The notes below the pieces were generated by a model that had not been told where the DNA came from, did not search any database, and saw only the letters and a program-made list of their open reading frames with translations. A stretch of 8,075 nt of DNA from Chthoniobacterales bacterium (GTDB taxonomy: Bacteria; Verrucomicrobiota; Verrucomicrobiia; Chthoniobacterales; UBA10450). The DNA lies in contig JACCZQ010000196.1 in assembly GCA_013695905.1 (NCBI GenBank), positions 1-8,075 of the forward strand, given 5' to 3'. Both the position numbers and the translations under genes were made by a program. Positions 1 through 6,271 of this stretch are shown here, piece by piece (position 1 is the first letter of the stretch; the number at the start of each line of letters is the position of its first letter).

Positions 1-11
1 TGCGTCTATGC

Positions 12-24
12 TGCATGGCATGCA
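12..24. repeat. Short odd palindrome TGCATG-G-CATGCA
   Basis: Two perfect 6-base arms, TGCATG and CATGCA, are separated by one G. The symmetry would suit a dimeric DNA-binding protein, but it lies about 127 bases before the nearest start codon and could equally belong to a gene left of the window. The symmetry is directly visible; any operator role is a guess. Confidence 0.3.
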
Positions 25-77
25 CAGAGGGGGCGCGGTAGCTGTTGTTTCGTTCACTCCCGTGAGCTCCCCCTTTG
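25..77. repeat. Imperfect inverted repeat, 12-bp stem
   Basis: CAGAGGGGGCGC at 25-36 pairs with GCTCCCCCTTTG at 66-77, with one G-U pair and one mismatch. They enclose a 29-base loop that contains its own TCAC-TCCC-GTGA hairpin at 54-65. The stem includes five consecutive G-C pairs, so it could fold in RNA or single-stranded DNA. There is no T-tract after it, so it is not a standard intrinsic terminator. Possible roles are a leader structure for the gene at 151 or the tail of an element that starts left of the window. Confidence 0.35.
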
Positions 78-126
78 GGCTCCCGTCTCTGTCGCACCGC
101 TTCCCGCGGGTTCCATTCTTGTGTCT

Positions 127-134
127 CGTTAGGC
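127..134 (+). repeat. CGTTAGGC octamer, copy 1 (intergenic)
   Basis: This is the only non-coding copy of the octamer. It lies 16 bases before the ATG at 151. GTTAGGC within it also fits GTTRRRY, the right-hand core consensus of integron attC sites. Confidence 0.6.
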
Positions 135-150
135 GGATCGCCGTCTTGTC

Positions 151-735
151 ATGAGTCAACTCTTCCCACGTCCTTTGTGTTCTCCGCGCCTTATCCTCCG
201 CCGGTTGGAACCTGGCGATGCTGATTCACTTGTCAGCTATCGTTCGTTGCCAGAGGTAGCGCGGTATCAGTCCTGGAATTCGTTCGGGGTGGAGGATGCC
301 GCACGCCTCATCGAAGATCAACGCGAGAGGGAGCCGGGGGTTCCGGGCACATGGTTTCAGTTAGCCCTCGTCGAGGGAGGGACTGAGAGGATGGTGGGCG
401 ATTGCGGACTGCACTGTCGGTTGGACGACTCGCGCCAGATGGAGTTCGGCATCACGCTTGCCCCGAGCTATCAGGGTCGAGGCTATGCCACAGAAGCGCT
501 CGGTTACCTGCTCCATTTTGTGTTTACGACATTGGATAAGCATCGGGTTTCTGCGGTGACCGACGCCAGGAATCAAGCAGCTGCATCCTTGTTCAAGCGG
601 TTAGGCTTCCGACAGGAGGCTCACTACGTCGAGCATCGCTGGTTTAAGGACTCTTGGGGGAGCGAATTTATGTTTGCACTATTGAGACGAGAGTGGGAGG
701 TGCGCTCCCGGCCGAGCCAGGAGTTTACGCGATGA
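151..735 (+). CDS. GNAT family N-acetyltransferase (RimJ/RimL-like)
   Basis: A 194-residue cytosolic acetyltransferase expected to move the acetyl group of acetyl-CoA to an amine. The substrate (ribosomal protein N-terminus, small molecule or antibiotic) cannot be told from the sequence. It opens with the RimJ/RimL-type segment around residues 10-20 (SPRLILRRLEP). The acetyl-CoA pyrophosphate loop is at 108-113 (QGRGYA), after the beta-strand with ME-FG at 97-100. The C-terminal signature is at 141-156 (N141, then LFKRLGFRQE). The length is normal for a single-domain GNAT. The ATG is chosen because the N-terminal family motif follows closely; the only ribosome binding site is a weak GGCGGA 13 bases upstream. 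It stands alone on the + strand, convergent with the sugar operon, and its GC (about 57% in sampled lines) is lower than its neighbours, which hints at separate acquisition. Family assignment is firm; substrate and symbol are not assignable. Confidence 0.93.
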   Translation: MSQLFPRPLCSPRLILRRLEPGDADSLVSYRSLPEVARYQSWNSFGVEDAARLIEDQREREPGVPGTWFQLALVEGGTERMVGDCGLHCRLDDSRQMEFGITLAPSYQGRGYATEALGYLLHFVFTTLDKHRVSAVTDARNQAAASLFKRLGFRQEAHYVEHRWFKDSWGSEFMFALLRREWEVRSRPSQEFTR

Positions 736-800
736 TTTGGCCGACTTGATAGGCCACCTAACCTTCAGGAGCGTCCTCCGATGACAACTTGTGACGTCCG
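736..800. other. Convergent intergenic gap between acetyltransferase and sugar operon
   Basis: This 65-base gap lies between the stop of the + strand acetyltransferase (733-735) and the stop of the last minus-strand operon gene (801-803). It carries two small hairpins, at 738-756 (TGGCC/GGCCA, 9-base loop) and 767-777 (AGGA-GCG-TCCT). It also has ACCTAAC at 756-762, which matches the RYYYAAC left-hand core of attC sites. Both transcripts must end in or beyond here. Neither hairpin is followed by a clear U-tract, so no strong intrinsic terminator is visible. Confidence 0.6.
738..756. terminator. Weak candidate bidirectional terminator hairpin
   Basis: TGGCC at 738-742 pairs perfectly with GGCCA at 752-756 across a 9-base loop, three bases after the acetyltransferase stop codon. 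Its position between convergent genes is right for a terminator serving both strands. The stem is only 5 bp, with TT before it on the + strand and no T-run after it. On the minus strand it is followed by AAATCATC. The call rests mostly on position. Confidence 0.25.
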
Positions 801-1862
801 CTACTTCGCTGGCTCGCCACGGGCGATTCTCCGAAAGGCGCTGGCGTAAAATTCGATTGGCTCGAGTTCCGTCTTTAACTCCTCACGGGTGCGCTCGGCG
901 CGCTGCGCGTACTCCGCCTCATCCATCGCGGCGGCCTGCTCCAGCAGCTTCGCGAGGGCGGCGGGATCGTCGGGTTCGCAGATGAGCGCCTGCCGCCCAC
1001 CGGCCTCGGGTAAACCGCCATCGCGCGTGATGATGCACGGCACGCCAAGGTGCCGCGCTTCCACGGCCGTGAGCCCGAAATCTTCGCGCGTATTCGGCGG
1101 CACCACCATCCAGCGGGCGTTCTGGATCTCGGTGCGCTTCGTCTCTTCATCGACAAACCCGAGGACGCGGGCTCCGCTGACCTGCCGTTTGTCGATCGCA
1201 TACTCGATCAGCGTCCGCAGCGGTCCGTCACCCATGAGAACGAGCGGCCATTTGGCGTGATCGATCTCCGCCATCGCATACGCGTCCAGCAAAGTGTCCA
1301 CGCCTTTGTTCGCAACCCAGCGGCCGATGAAGGCGAACCCCCGCCGCTGCCCGGGCGGGGTCCAGCCCTCCGGCAATTTTGAAGTTGTCGCGATTTTCCG
1401 GCTCCCGGCGCGTTTGCGTTTCGGCTCCCAGGTGTCCCAGACGAATTGCGAATTATACCAGCGCTCCGTCGCCCATGCGGCGCTGAGCCGCCACAGCACC
1501 CGATGCAACGTGAGCTCGTTCACATTGTAGTTGTGAATCGTCATGACCAGCGGCTTGCGCGCCAGCTTCGTGAGGAACGTCACATCCGGCGGCGCGTTCT
1601 GCAGATGCACCACATCCGCCCAGTCGATCGCCTCCCGCAGGTCGCGATCGAACCCGCGATCGACAAACATGACCCGCTCGCCAGCGAGCATCTTCTTCAG
1701 GTTTGGCTGGAGCGTGAACCCCTGCACTTCCTTGAAACAAATCCGCACCTCGAAGTCCGGCTCACGCCGCAACGCCTCCGCCACCGCCAGCACGAACGCC
1801 TCTATCCCTCCGTAGGCGCCCTGGCAGGGGCTGACGATCACCACTTTGGTCTTCGCGCTCAT
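801..1862 (-). CDS. Glycosyltransferase family 4 (GT-B fold), last gene of operon
   Basis: A 353-residue retaining glycosyltransferase expected to transfer a sugar from a nucleotide-activated donor to a growing glycan at the cytoplasmic side of the membrane. The N-terminal Rossmann domain begins with a hydrophobic strand at residues 6-11 and a glycine-rich loop GAYGGIEAF at 15-23. TIHNYN at 108-113 is typical of the acceptor-side domain. The C-terminal domain begins at FIGRW (178-182) with the NKG donor-binding element at 185-187, then LMGDGPLR at 209-216. The EX7E motif is intact (E260 and E268), followed by GVPCI at 273-277. The frame is open up to 1934, but the ATG at 1862 is chosen because it overlaps the upstream stop as ATGA (1859-1862) and starts right at the first Rossmann strand. 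No Shine-Dalgarno is visible, so translation probably depends on coupling. Donor and acceptor are unknown. Confidence 0.92.
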   Translation of the reverse strand: MSAKTKVVIVSPCQGAYGGIEAFVLAVAEALRREPDFEVRICFKEVQGFTLQPNLKKMLAGERVMFVDRGFDRDLREAIDWADVVHLQNAPPDVTFLTKLARKPLVMTIHNYNVNELTLHRVLWRLSAAWATERWYNSQFVWDTWEPKRKRAGSRKIATTSKLPEGWTPPGQRRGFAFIGRWVANKGVDTLLDAYAMAEIDHAKWPLVLMGDGPLRTLIEYAIDKRQVSGARVLGFVDEETKRTEIQNARWMVVPPNTREDFGLTAVEARHLGVPCIITRDGGLPEAGGRQALICEPDDPAALAKLLEQAAAMDEAEYAQRAERTREELKTELEPIEFYASAFRRIARGEPAK

Positions 1863-2857
1863 GCTGCGGGCAACTGTAGCGCCTGCGCGAACCGCTCCGC
1901 AATGCGCGGCCACGAAGATGTGCGCTCCTGCCACTCCCGCAGGTGCGCGGCACGGGCGGCGAGTTCAGCGTCGCTGATGCCCTGCCGCAACTCCTGTGGA
2001 TGCGTGGCCCAGCAAAGCGGCTCCGCACGCGCAGGCCCCGCCGCTGGAGAAACGATGTTCAACCCATGAGCCGCATAAGCCATGAACGTCCCCGATTTCG
2101 TGATACTGAGTTCGTCCTGCGCCGAAATCCCGAAGCTCGCCCCCGCCAGCAACGCCGAGATCTCCGCCTCCGGCAAGGCCCCGCGCTGCACCCATCCGTC
2201 GGCGAAGCGCAGCTCCCGCAAAATTTCCCGCTCCTCGTCCACACCACCTCCGCCAGCAGTCGTTAGGCGGGTGATCTTCTGGGCCGCGGCCAGCGCCTGC
2301 AACTCGCCGCCCAGCGCCCGCAGCGCCCGCGCCCGCGAGCCTTGCAACCCGAACAAAACGGCCGCTCCCCGCCGTCGCGCAGACTCCTGCGGCTGCACCA
2401 CCCGCACATTCGAACCAACCGGCAGCACCTCCACCTTCACCCCCGACGCAAGCCGACGCAGATGCTCCGCCTGACTCGCCGTGCTGGTGAAGATCGCGTC
2501 CACGTGCCGCAACAGCTTCCGCAGATCTCGCCGATGCGCCGCCTGCACGATCCAGTTCTTGTTCAGCCACGGCTCGAAACTCCAAATCTCGTGAAACATT
2601 ATCACCAGCCGCCCGCCGCCGTTCTGTTTCCAACCGCGCAGCGCACGGAGCAGCCCCCGCGGATATCCGAAGCGATCGAACCCATACGCGCTGTATTGCA
2701 CCAGCAGCCGCCCATCCTGTGACGGCAGCTCCACCGGCGATTCCGGGAACACCGGCGCGACCAGCCCCTCCCATTGCTCCAGCACGCGCAGCGTGTAATC
2801 CCCCACCCCGCCGCCTCCTGGCGTCAGCTCCGGCGTGACGATCACCACCTCCTGCAT
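1859..2857 (-). CDS. GT-B-like glycosyltransferase, paralogue B of tandem pair
   Basis: A 332-residue protein that looks like a GT-B glycosyltransferase of a divergent type. A strand at 3-8 (EVVIVT) leads to a glycine loop GGGGVGDY at 14-21. Then come QYSAYGFDRFGYP at 54-66, RLVIMFHEIW at 83-92, LPVGSNV at 145-151, GALPEAEISALL at 226-237 and TKSGTFMAYAAHG at 253-265. Each of these blocks has a counterpart at similar spacing in the preceding gene (2857-3948), so the two are paralogues. The usual GT4 EX7E pair is not present in the C-terminal domain, where L250 and F258 appear in its place. The ATG at 2857 shares its A with the upstream stop (TGATG) and has GGGAG 8 bases away. The open frame running up to 3091 is out-of-frame reading of the upstream gene. 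The sugar substrate is unknown; a non-catalytic partner role is possible. Confidence 0.85.
   Translation of the reverse strand: MQEVVIVTPELTPGGGGVGDYTLRVLEQWEGLVAPVFPESPVELPSQDGRLLVQYSAYGFDRFGYPRGLLRALRGWKQNGGGRLVIMFHEIWSFEPWLNKNWIVQAAHRRDLRKLLRHVDAIFTSTASQAEHLRRLASGVKVEVLPVGSNVRVVQPQESARRRGAAVLFGLQGSRARALRALGGELQALAAAQKITRLTTAGGGGVDEEREILRELRFADGWVQRGALPEAEISALLAGASFGISAQDELSITKSGTFMAYAAHGLNIVSPAAGPARAEPLCWATHPQELRQGISDAELAARAAHLREWQERTSSWPRIAERFAQALQLPAA
2261..2268 (+). repeat. CGTTAGGC octamer, copy 2 (coding)
   Basis: Inside paralogue B, the coding strand reads GCCTAACG as part of codons CGC CTA ACG (Arg-Leu-Thr, residues 197-199). It uses the Leu codon CTA, which is uncommon in these genes. 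Confidence 0.6.
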
Positions 2858-3948
2858 CAATTCCGCTCCCACAATGCCGCCAGCCGGGCGGCGATCACCG
2901 GCCAATCGGCATTCGTGTGATACCACTCCGTCAGCGCCGCCGTCCGGCGGTCGATCTCTGCCGGCGAAATCCTGCCCACCTCCTCCGCCTGCACGGCGTG
3001 CCGCAAGGGCGGCGTCTCCGGCCTGGCAGCGCTGATCACCACCGCACACCGATGCGCTGCACAAGCCATCAGCGTCGTCGATTTCCCCCACGTCTCGCTG
3101 CTCACGTTCGTGAGTGTGAACCGTGCCGAGGAGAGCAGCTGCGACACTTCGGACGAAGGCAAGAGACCGTGCCTAACGACAACTTCGCCGCCGATCTGCC
3201 AGCGCCCCATCAGCTCATTAGCCTGGGACGAGAAGAGGTCGCCTCCGGGCCCGATGAGGTGCAGTCGGGTCAGCTGGCCCCCGGTGTGCCATTGCCGCAC
3301 CTGCCGCTCAAACAACTGCAACGTCTGCAATCGACCAAACGACATCCCGAAAAGCACGAACTCCGTTTCCGATCGCGCGGGCGGCGGTGCCGCTGCGGCC
3401 ACCTCGATGTTCGAGCCGACCGGCACCAGATGCACATCCGTGCGCCGCGAGATCTTTCGCAGCTGCGCGGCGTGGTGCTCGGTATTCGTCACCAGCACAT
3501 CGGCGACCCCCGAGAGCCGGCGGATGATGCGAGAGTTCAGCTGACCCAGCCAGTAATGCCGCGAGGTCATCGGCAGATCACCCGGCATTTCGTGGAAGAA
3601 AATCATGAGCCGCCCGGCCGGAAACTTCTTCTTCCAGTTCGCCAACACCGTCGGCATCCAGGCCGGGCAACCGAAGCGCTGATAGGCGCGCCCGGCGTAG
3701 TGGAGCAGCACGTCCGCGGGGCCGATCCGCTCCAGTTCCTTCGCGAGCTGGCGGCCGCGGGCATTGAACTGCGTGGCGATGTCCCCTTCGCGGGCGATCG
3801 CTGCCTCCGCCGCCCCATCCACCACGAGAAACTCCACCGCAGACGGATCCTTCGGCCAATGCCGTCGCAGCTGCACACTATAGGCACCGATCCCGCAGGC
3901 GGAGGGCGGGACCCGCGTGGTGATGATGACAAAGGGCCGCTCGTTCAT
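2857..3948 (-). CDS. GT-B-like glycosyltransferase, paralogue A of tandem pair
   Basis: A 363-residue protein with the outline of a GT-B glycosyltransferase. It has a first strand at 6-11 (FVIITT), a glycine loop CGIGAYS at 18-24, LLHYAGRAYQRFGCP at 81-95, RLMIFFHEMP at 113-122, HLVPVGSN at 173-180, LFGMSFGRLQ at 199-208 opening the C-terminal half, GLLPSSEVSQLLSSARF at 261-277 and WGKSTTLMACAAH at 287-299. The same blocks recur in the next gene, so the pair arose by tandem duplication. E285 precedes the last block, but the second Glu of EX7E is missing (L293 eight positions on), so it is not a textbook GT4. The ATG at 3948 overlaps the upstream stop as ATGA. A TTG at 3963 would add five residues but has no ribosome binding site. 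GAGGAG lies directly against the ATG, closer than optimal. The substrate is unknown. Confidence 0.85.
   Translation of the reverse strand: MNERPFVIITTRVPPSACGIGAYSVQLRRHWPKDPSAVEFLVVDGAAEAAIAREGDIATQFNARGRQLAKELERIGPADVLLHYAGRAYQRFGCPAWMPTVLANWKKKFPAGRLMIFFHEMPGDLPMTSRHYWLGQLNSRIIRRLSGVADVLVTNTEHHAAQLRKISRRTDVHLVPVGSNIEVAAAAPPPARSETEFVLFGMSFGRLQTLQLFERQVRQWHTGGQLTRLHLIGPGGDLFSSQANELMGRWQIGGEVVVRHGLLPSSEVSQLLSSARFTLTNVSSETWGKSTTLMACAAHRCAVVISAARPETPPLRHAVQAEEVGRISPAEIDRRTAALTEWYHTNADWPVIAARLAALWERN
2866..2870 (-). promoter_or_regulatory. Ribosome binding site for paralogue B
   Basis: GGGAG on the minus strand lies 8 bases before the ATG at 2857, inside the last codons of the upstream gene. 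It is the only well-placed Shine-Dalgarno among the five operon junctions in the window and supports the 2857 start over any upstream one. Confidence 0.6.
3171..3178 (-). repeat. CGTTAGGC octamer, copy 3 (coding)
   Basis: Inside paralogue A, codons GTC GTT AGG CAC (Val-Val-Arg-His, residues 257-260) contain the octamer. Here it is placed in a different frame from the other coding copies and uses the Arg codon AGG. Confidence 0.6.
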
Positions 3949-6269
3949 CTCCTCGTCAGGCAACCCGAGATCGTGCCCCAGAATCGCCGCGTCTGCTCCT
4001 CCAGCATGAACTCACGTTCCGCAAGCGCCAGCGCCCGGGTCGCCAGCTCATGCCGTCTCGCCGCGTCCAGCTCCTGCAGCTGCGCCGCGATCTCCTCCGG
4101 CACCAGCGTCGTGGAAAGCGCCGCCGCCCCGTGCCGGTCCAGCAATTGGTAAGCAGCGGACGTGGTGGGGCCGTGATACAAAATCGGCAGGCCGCTTCCG
4201 AGATACGTCACCATCTTGGTGGAGAGACTGTAGCGCGCGAAATTCTCGTGCTCCTCGCCAAACGGGATCGGCATGTAGAGGAGATCCGCGTGCGCCATGT
4301 CGCGCTGCACCTGCGCCTCGTCCGCGAAGGGCAGAACGGTCGCCGGCCTGGTGCCGGCAAACACCTGCGGGCGCACATGTTCGCACCGCAGCGTCACGTC
4401 CACCTGCACCGTCGGAGTCGCCCGCTCGAAGAGCGCCACCCCTTCGAGAAAGGCGCGGAGATTCTGCTCATACGTCATGTGAAAAAGACCCATGAAATAG
4501 ATGCGAAGGTTTCCCGGCGCTGCGGCCGTCCGGGTGGGCGTGAGCTGCACCAGGCCGTCGGTGACGACTTGGAACTCGCGGTGGCCGTAGCGGCGGCCAT
4601 ACTCCTGTCCGAGGGCGTCTGAGATGACAAAACGCGCCGACGCTTCGCACCACGCGCTCCGCATGGCCGCTTCGCGGGCGTCCGCCGGCACGCCATCAGA
4701 CGCGGTGTAGGCAAGATCATCGTGCAGGCTGATAAAGAACGGCAGCGACAGCTCACGCGCGACCGATTGCGCGACCGAAAAGTCGAGACCGGCGTGCGGC
4801 ACCGCGTGGATCGCCCGTGCGCCTAGTTGTGCGCAACACTGCTTCAGCCGCCGAAGATAGCGACGGGCGAAGAGCGGCGTCGTTATCTGCGGCCAGGCGG
4901 CAAGTCGGGTGTGCTCGATGCGTCCCCACCAGGGGCGGCTGCGCACGTGTTCCTCGTTCGGCCACGGCCGCGGGTTATCGGGAGATGAACAGATGCTGCG
5001 CCACGCCATCGGCGCCTGCTCGAGCAGCGCGCGCAGGATGCGAGCGCCACCACCTGCGGAGCCGATGCTGAACGGCTGCACGAAGACGATGGGATCGGCC
5101 GCCTGACGCACGAGGCGCTGGTAAGCGGAGAGCGTGGCCTCCGCGATCTCCGGCCAGCGAAACGTCGCGCCCACTTCAGCGCTCCTCGTCGATAAGGCAC
5201 GGTATGCCTCCACCTCGAGGCGCAGAACACGCACCAGCGCCGCAGCGAAGCCGTCGATATCGCCAGAGGGCACCAGGGACTCCGGCAAGCGCGCGTGGAG
5301 CATGTCGCGCGGACCGGCCGTATCATACGCGACCGTCGGCAGCCCGGCGGTGAGCTGCTCCAGGACGGCGAGGCCGAAACCTTCGACGTAGCTTGGGAAG
5401 GCGCCGACGGTGCAATCGGCCAGAAGCGCCGGCAACTCGTCCGGCTGGTAATCGGAAATCAACTCGATGTCGCCGGTGGCGGCTGCACCAAGGTCGGTGC
5501 GGATCGTTTGTTCATCGACCATGGTGCCGAGAAACCGGAAGCGCGCGTCGGGCACCTCCTGCCGCACGGCTGTGATGATGCGGCCCCAATCGTAGGAACC
5601 TTTGCGCGGGCTCCACATGCCGATGAAGCAGATCCGCTTCTGCGCGACTCGTGTCGCGGGTGGAGCGGCCCTATCGCGGAAGGCGCGCTGCCGCGCCTCC
5701 GTGAGGCCATACGGCAGCACGATGATCGGCTTCCGACAGCCGAGGTCTTCGCGCAAAGAGGCTGCTTCCTCTCCATTAGGAACATTGATCGCGTCGGCCT
5801 GCTGCACCGCGCGGGTGGAGGCGCCTAACGAACGGCGACGAAGGAAGCTGTAGAGCAGGCGGCCGATGAGCTTTCCCTGCTTCGGGCGTGGCCAGCGTTG
5901 CTGCACGCTCTGCTCGAACTGGTCGTAGAGCCGATACAAACCGACGGAGCGTGCAACGATGATCCCGCGAAAGCCGAGCTCCTGCTTCGAGTATGGGAGG
6001 GTCCCAATCAACGCATCGATCACGTCGAAGCGGTGGCCGTTCTGCCTGACGAACTTCGCGGCCTTCCGCAGGAACCGGAGCTGGCGCAGCGCGAAGGTGA
6101 CGCGCGCCGCCCGCACCCCTGGATAGGCGTCGGAGAGGCTGAACTTCTCGACGGTGTGACCGCGGGCGCGCCATTGCCCGGCCAGCTCCATCCAGACGCG
6201 GGTGGCGCCCAGCCGCTCATCCCACGGGAGATTGACAATGATGAGGATGCGGAGCGGCTTCGCGTCCAT
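3945..6269 (-). CDS. Two-module GT-B glycosyltransferase fusion (GT4 + GT4-like)
   Basis: A 774-residue protein, about twice the length of a single glycosyltransferase, made of two complete GT-B units in one open frame. Module 1 (about residues 5-388) has RILIIVN at 7-13, LPYG at 185-188, FIGMWSPRKG at 215-224 and an intact EX7E (E296, E304) followed by AGLP at 308-311, so it looks like an active retaining GT4. Module 2 (about 393-774) starts anew with PIVFVQPFSIGSAGGGARIL, then ISLHDD at 513-518, YFMGLFHMTYEQN at 591-603 and LSTKMVTYLGSGLPI at 682-696. In module 2 the second Glu of the usual K-x-x-E-Y pattern is T688. The linker is only a few residues. The ATG at 6269 is 2 bases after the upstream stop; an in-frame TTG at 6275 is the alternative. 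No Shine-Dalgarno is visible. It probably adds two sugars in succession, or uses module 2 for acceptor binding. Confidence 0.9.
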   Translation of the reverse strand: MDAKPLRILIIVNLPWDERLGATRVWMELAGQWRARGHTVEKFSLSDAYPGVRAARVTFALRQLRFLRKAAKFVRQNGHRFDVIDALIGTLPYSKQELGFRGIIVARSVGLYRLYDQFEQSVQQRWPRPKQGKLIGRLLYSFLRRRSLGASTRAVQQADAINVPNGEEAASLREDLGCRKPIIVLPYGLTEARQRAFRDRAAPPATRVAQKRICFIGMWSPRKGSYDWGRIITAVRQEVPDARFRFLGTMVDEQTIRTDLGAAATGDIELISDYQPDELPALLADCTVGAFPSYVEGFGLAVLEQLTAGLPTVAYDTAGPRDMLHARLPESLVPSGDIDGFAAALVRVLRLEVEAYRALSTRSAEVGATFRWPEIAEATLSAYQRLVRQAADPIVFVQPFSIGSAGGGARILRALLEQAPMAWRSICSSPDNPRPWPNEEHVRSRPWWGRIEHTRLAAWPQITTPLFARRYLRRLKQCCAQLGARAIHAVPHAGLDFSVAQSVARELSLPFFISLHDDLAYTASDGVPADAREAAMRSAWCEASARFVISDALGQEYGRRYGHREFQVVTDGLVQLTPTRTAAAPGNLRIYFMGLFHMTYEQNLRAFLEGVALFERATPTVQVDVTLRCEHVRPQVFAGTRPATVLPFADEAQVQRDMAHADLLYMPIPFGEEHENFARYSLSTKMVTYLGSGLPILYHGPTTSAAYQLLDRHGAAALSTTLVPEEIAAQLQELDAARRHELATRALALAEREFMLEEQTRRFWGTISGCLTRR
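5823..5830 (-). repeat. CGTTAGGC octamer, copy 4 (coding)
   Basis: Inside module 1 of the fusion protein, codons CGT TCG TTA GGC (Arg-Ser-Leu-Gly, residues 146-149) contain it and force the Leu codon TTA. Confidence 0.6.
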
Positions 6270-6271
6270 GA

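Larger units (their letters stand above)
1..150. other. Non-coding leader upstream of the acetyltransferase gene
   Basis: I see no credible gene here. The stretch is pyrimidine-rich on the + strand from about 50 to 125 and holds several inverted repeats: an odd palindrome at 12-24, a 12-bp imperfect stem at 25-36/66-77, a small TCAC/GTGA hairpin at 54-65, CCCGCGGG at 103-110, and GGCG-GAT-CGCC at 132-142. The octamer CGTTAGGC sits at 127-134. I could not identify convincing -35 and -10 boxes. The best ribosome binding site for the gene at 151 is the weak GGCGGA at 132-137, about 13 bases from the ATG and partly inside the last hairpin. Whatever lies left of position 1 is unknown. Confidence 0.6.

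Noticed and set aside
1..134. Complete attC recombination site ending at the GTTAGGC at 128-134
   Set aside because: I found no RYYYAAC partner within the window and no arm complementary to the sequence just before GTTAGGC. The inverted repeat at 25-77 does not extend outward toward the core site. The left partner could lie outside the window, but nothing visible supports it.
1863..1934. N-terminal extension of the GT4 gene from a GTG at 1934
   Set aside because: It would overlap the upstream gene by about 75 bases, and family members begin close to the first beta-strand. The ATGA overlap at 1859-1862 is the better start.
1446..2069. A 207-codon + strand open frame opposite the GT4 gene and paralogue B
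   Set aside because: It is Arg/His-rich, has no domain signals and no ribosome binding site, and spans the junction of two well-supported minus-strand genes.
2281..2345. GC-rich near-repeat (CAGCGCCCG twice) resembling a tandem repeat
   Set aside because: It encodes an Ala/Arg/Leu-rich helix in paralogue B and is explained by codon use. There are only two short units and no array.
2858..3091. N-terminal extension of paralogue B by 78 codons
   Set aside because: The extra residues are an out-of-frame reading of paralogue A, compositionally odd (Gly/Ala/Arg-rich), whereas the ATG at 2857 has a good Shine-Dalgarno and begins at the first Rossmann strand.
2917..4152. A 411-codon open frame on the + strand opposite paralogue A and the end of the fusion protein
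   Set aside because: It is rich in Arg, Pro and His, lacks recognisable motifs and lies fully antisense to genes with clear family signatures. Long antisense frames are expected in high-GC coding DNA.
5295..5828. A 177-codon + strand open frame opposite module 1 of the fusion
   Set aside because: It is a shadow of a clearly conserved glycosyltransferase domain and has no motif of its own.
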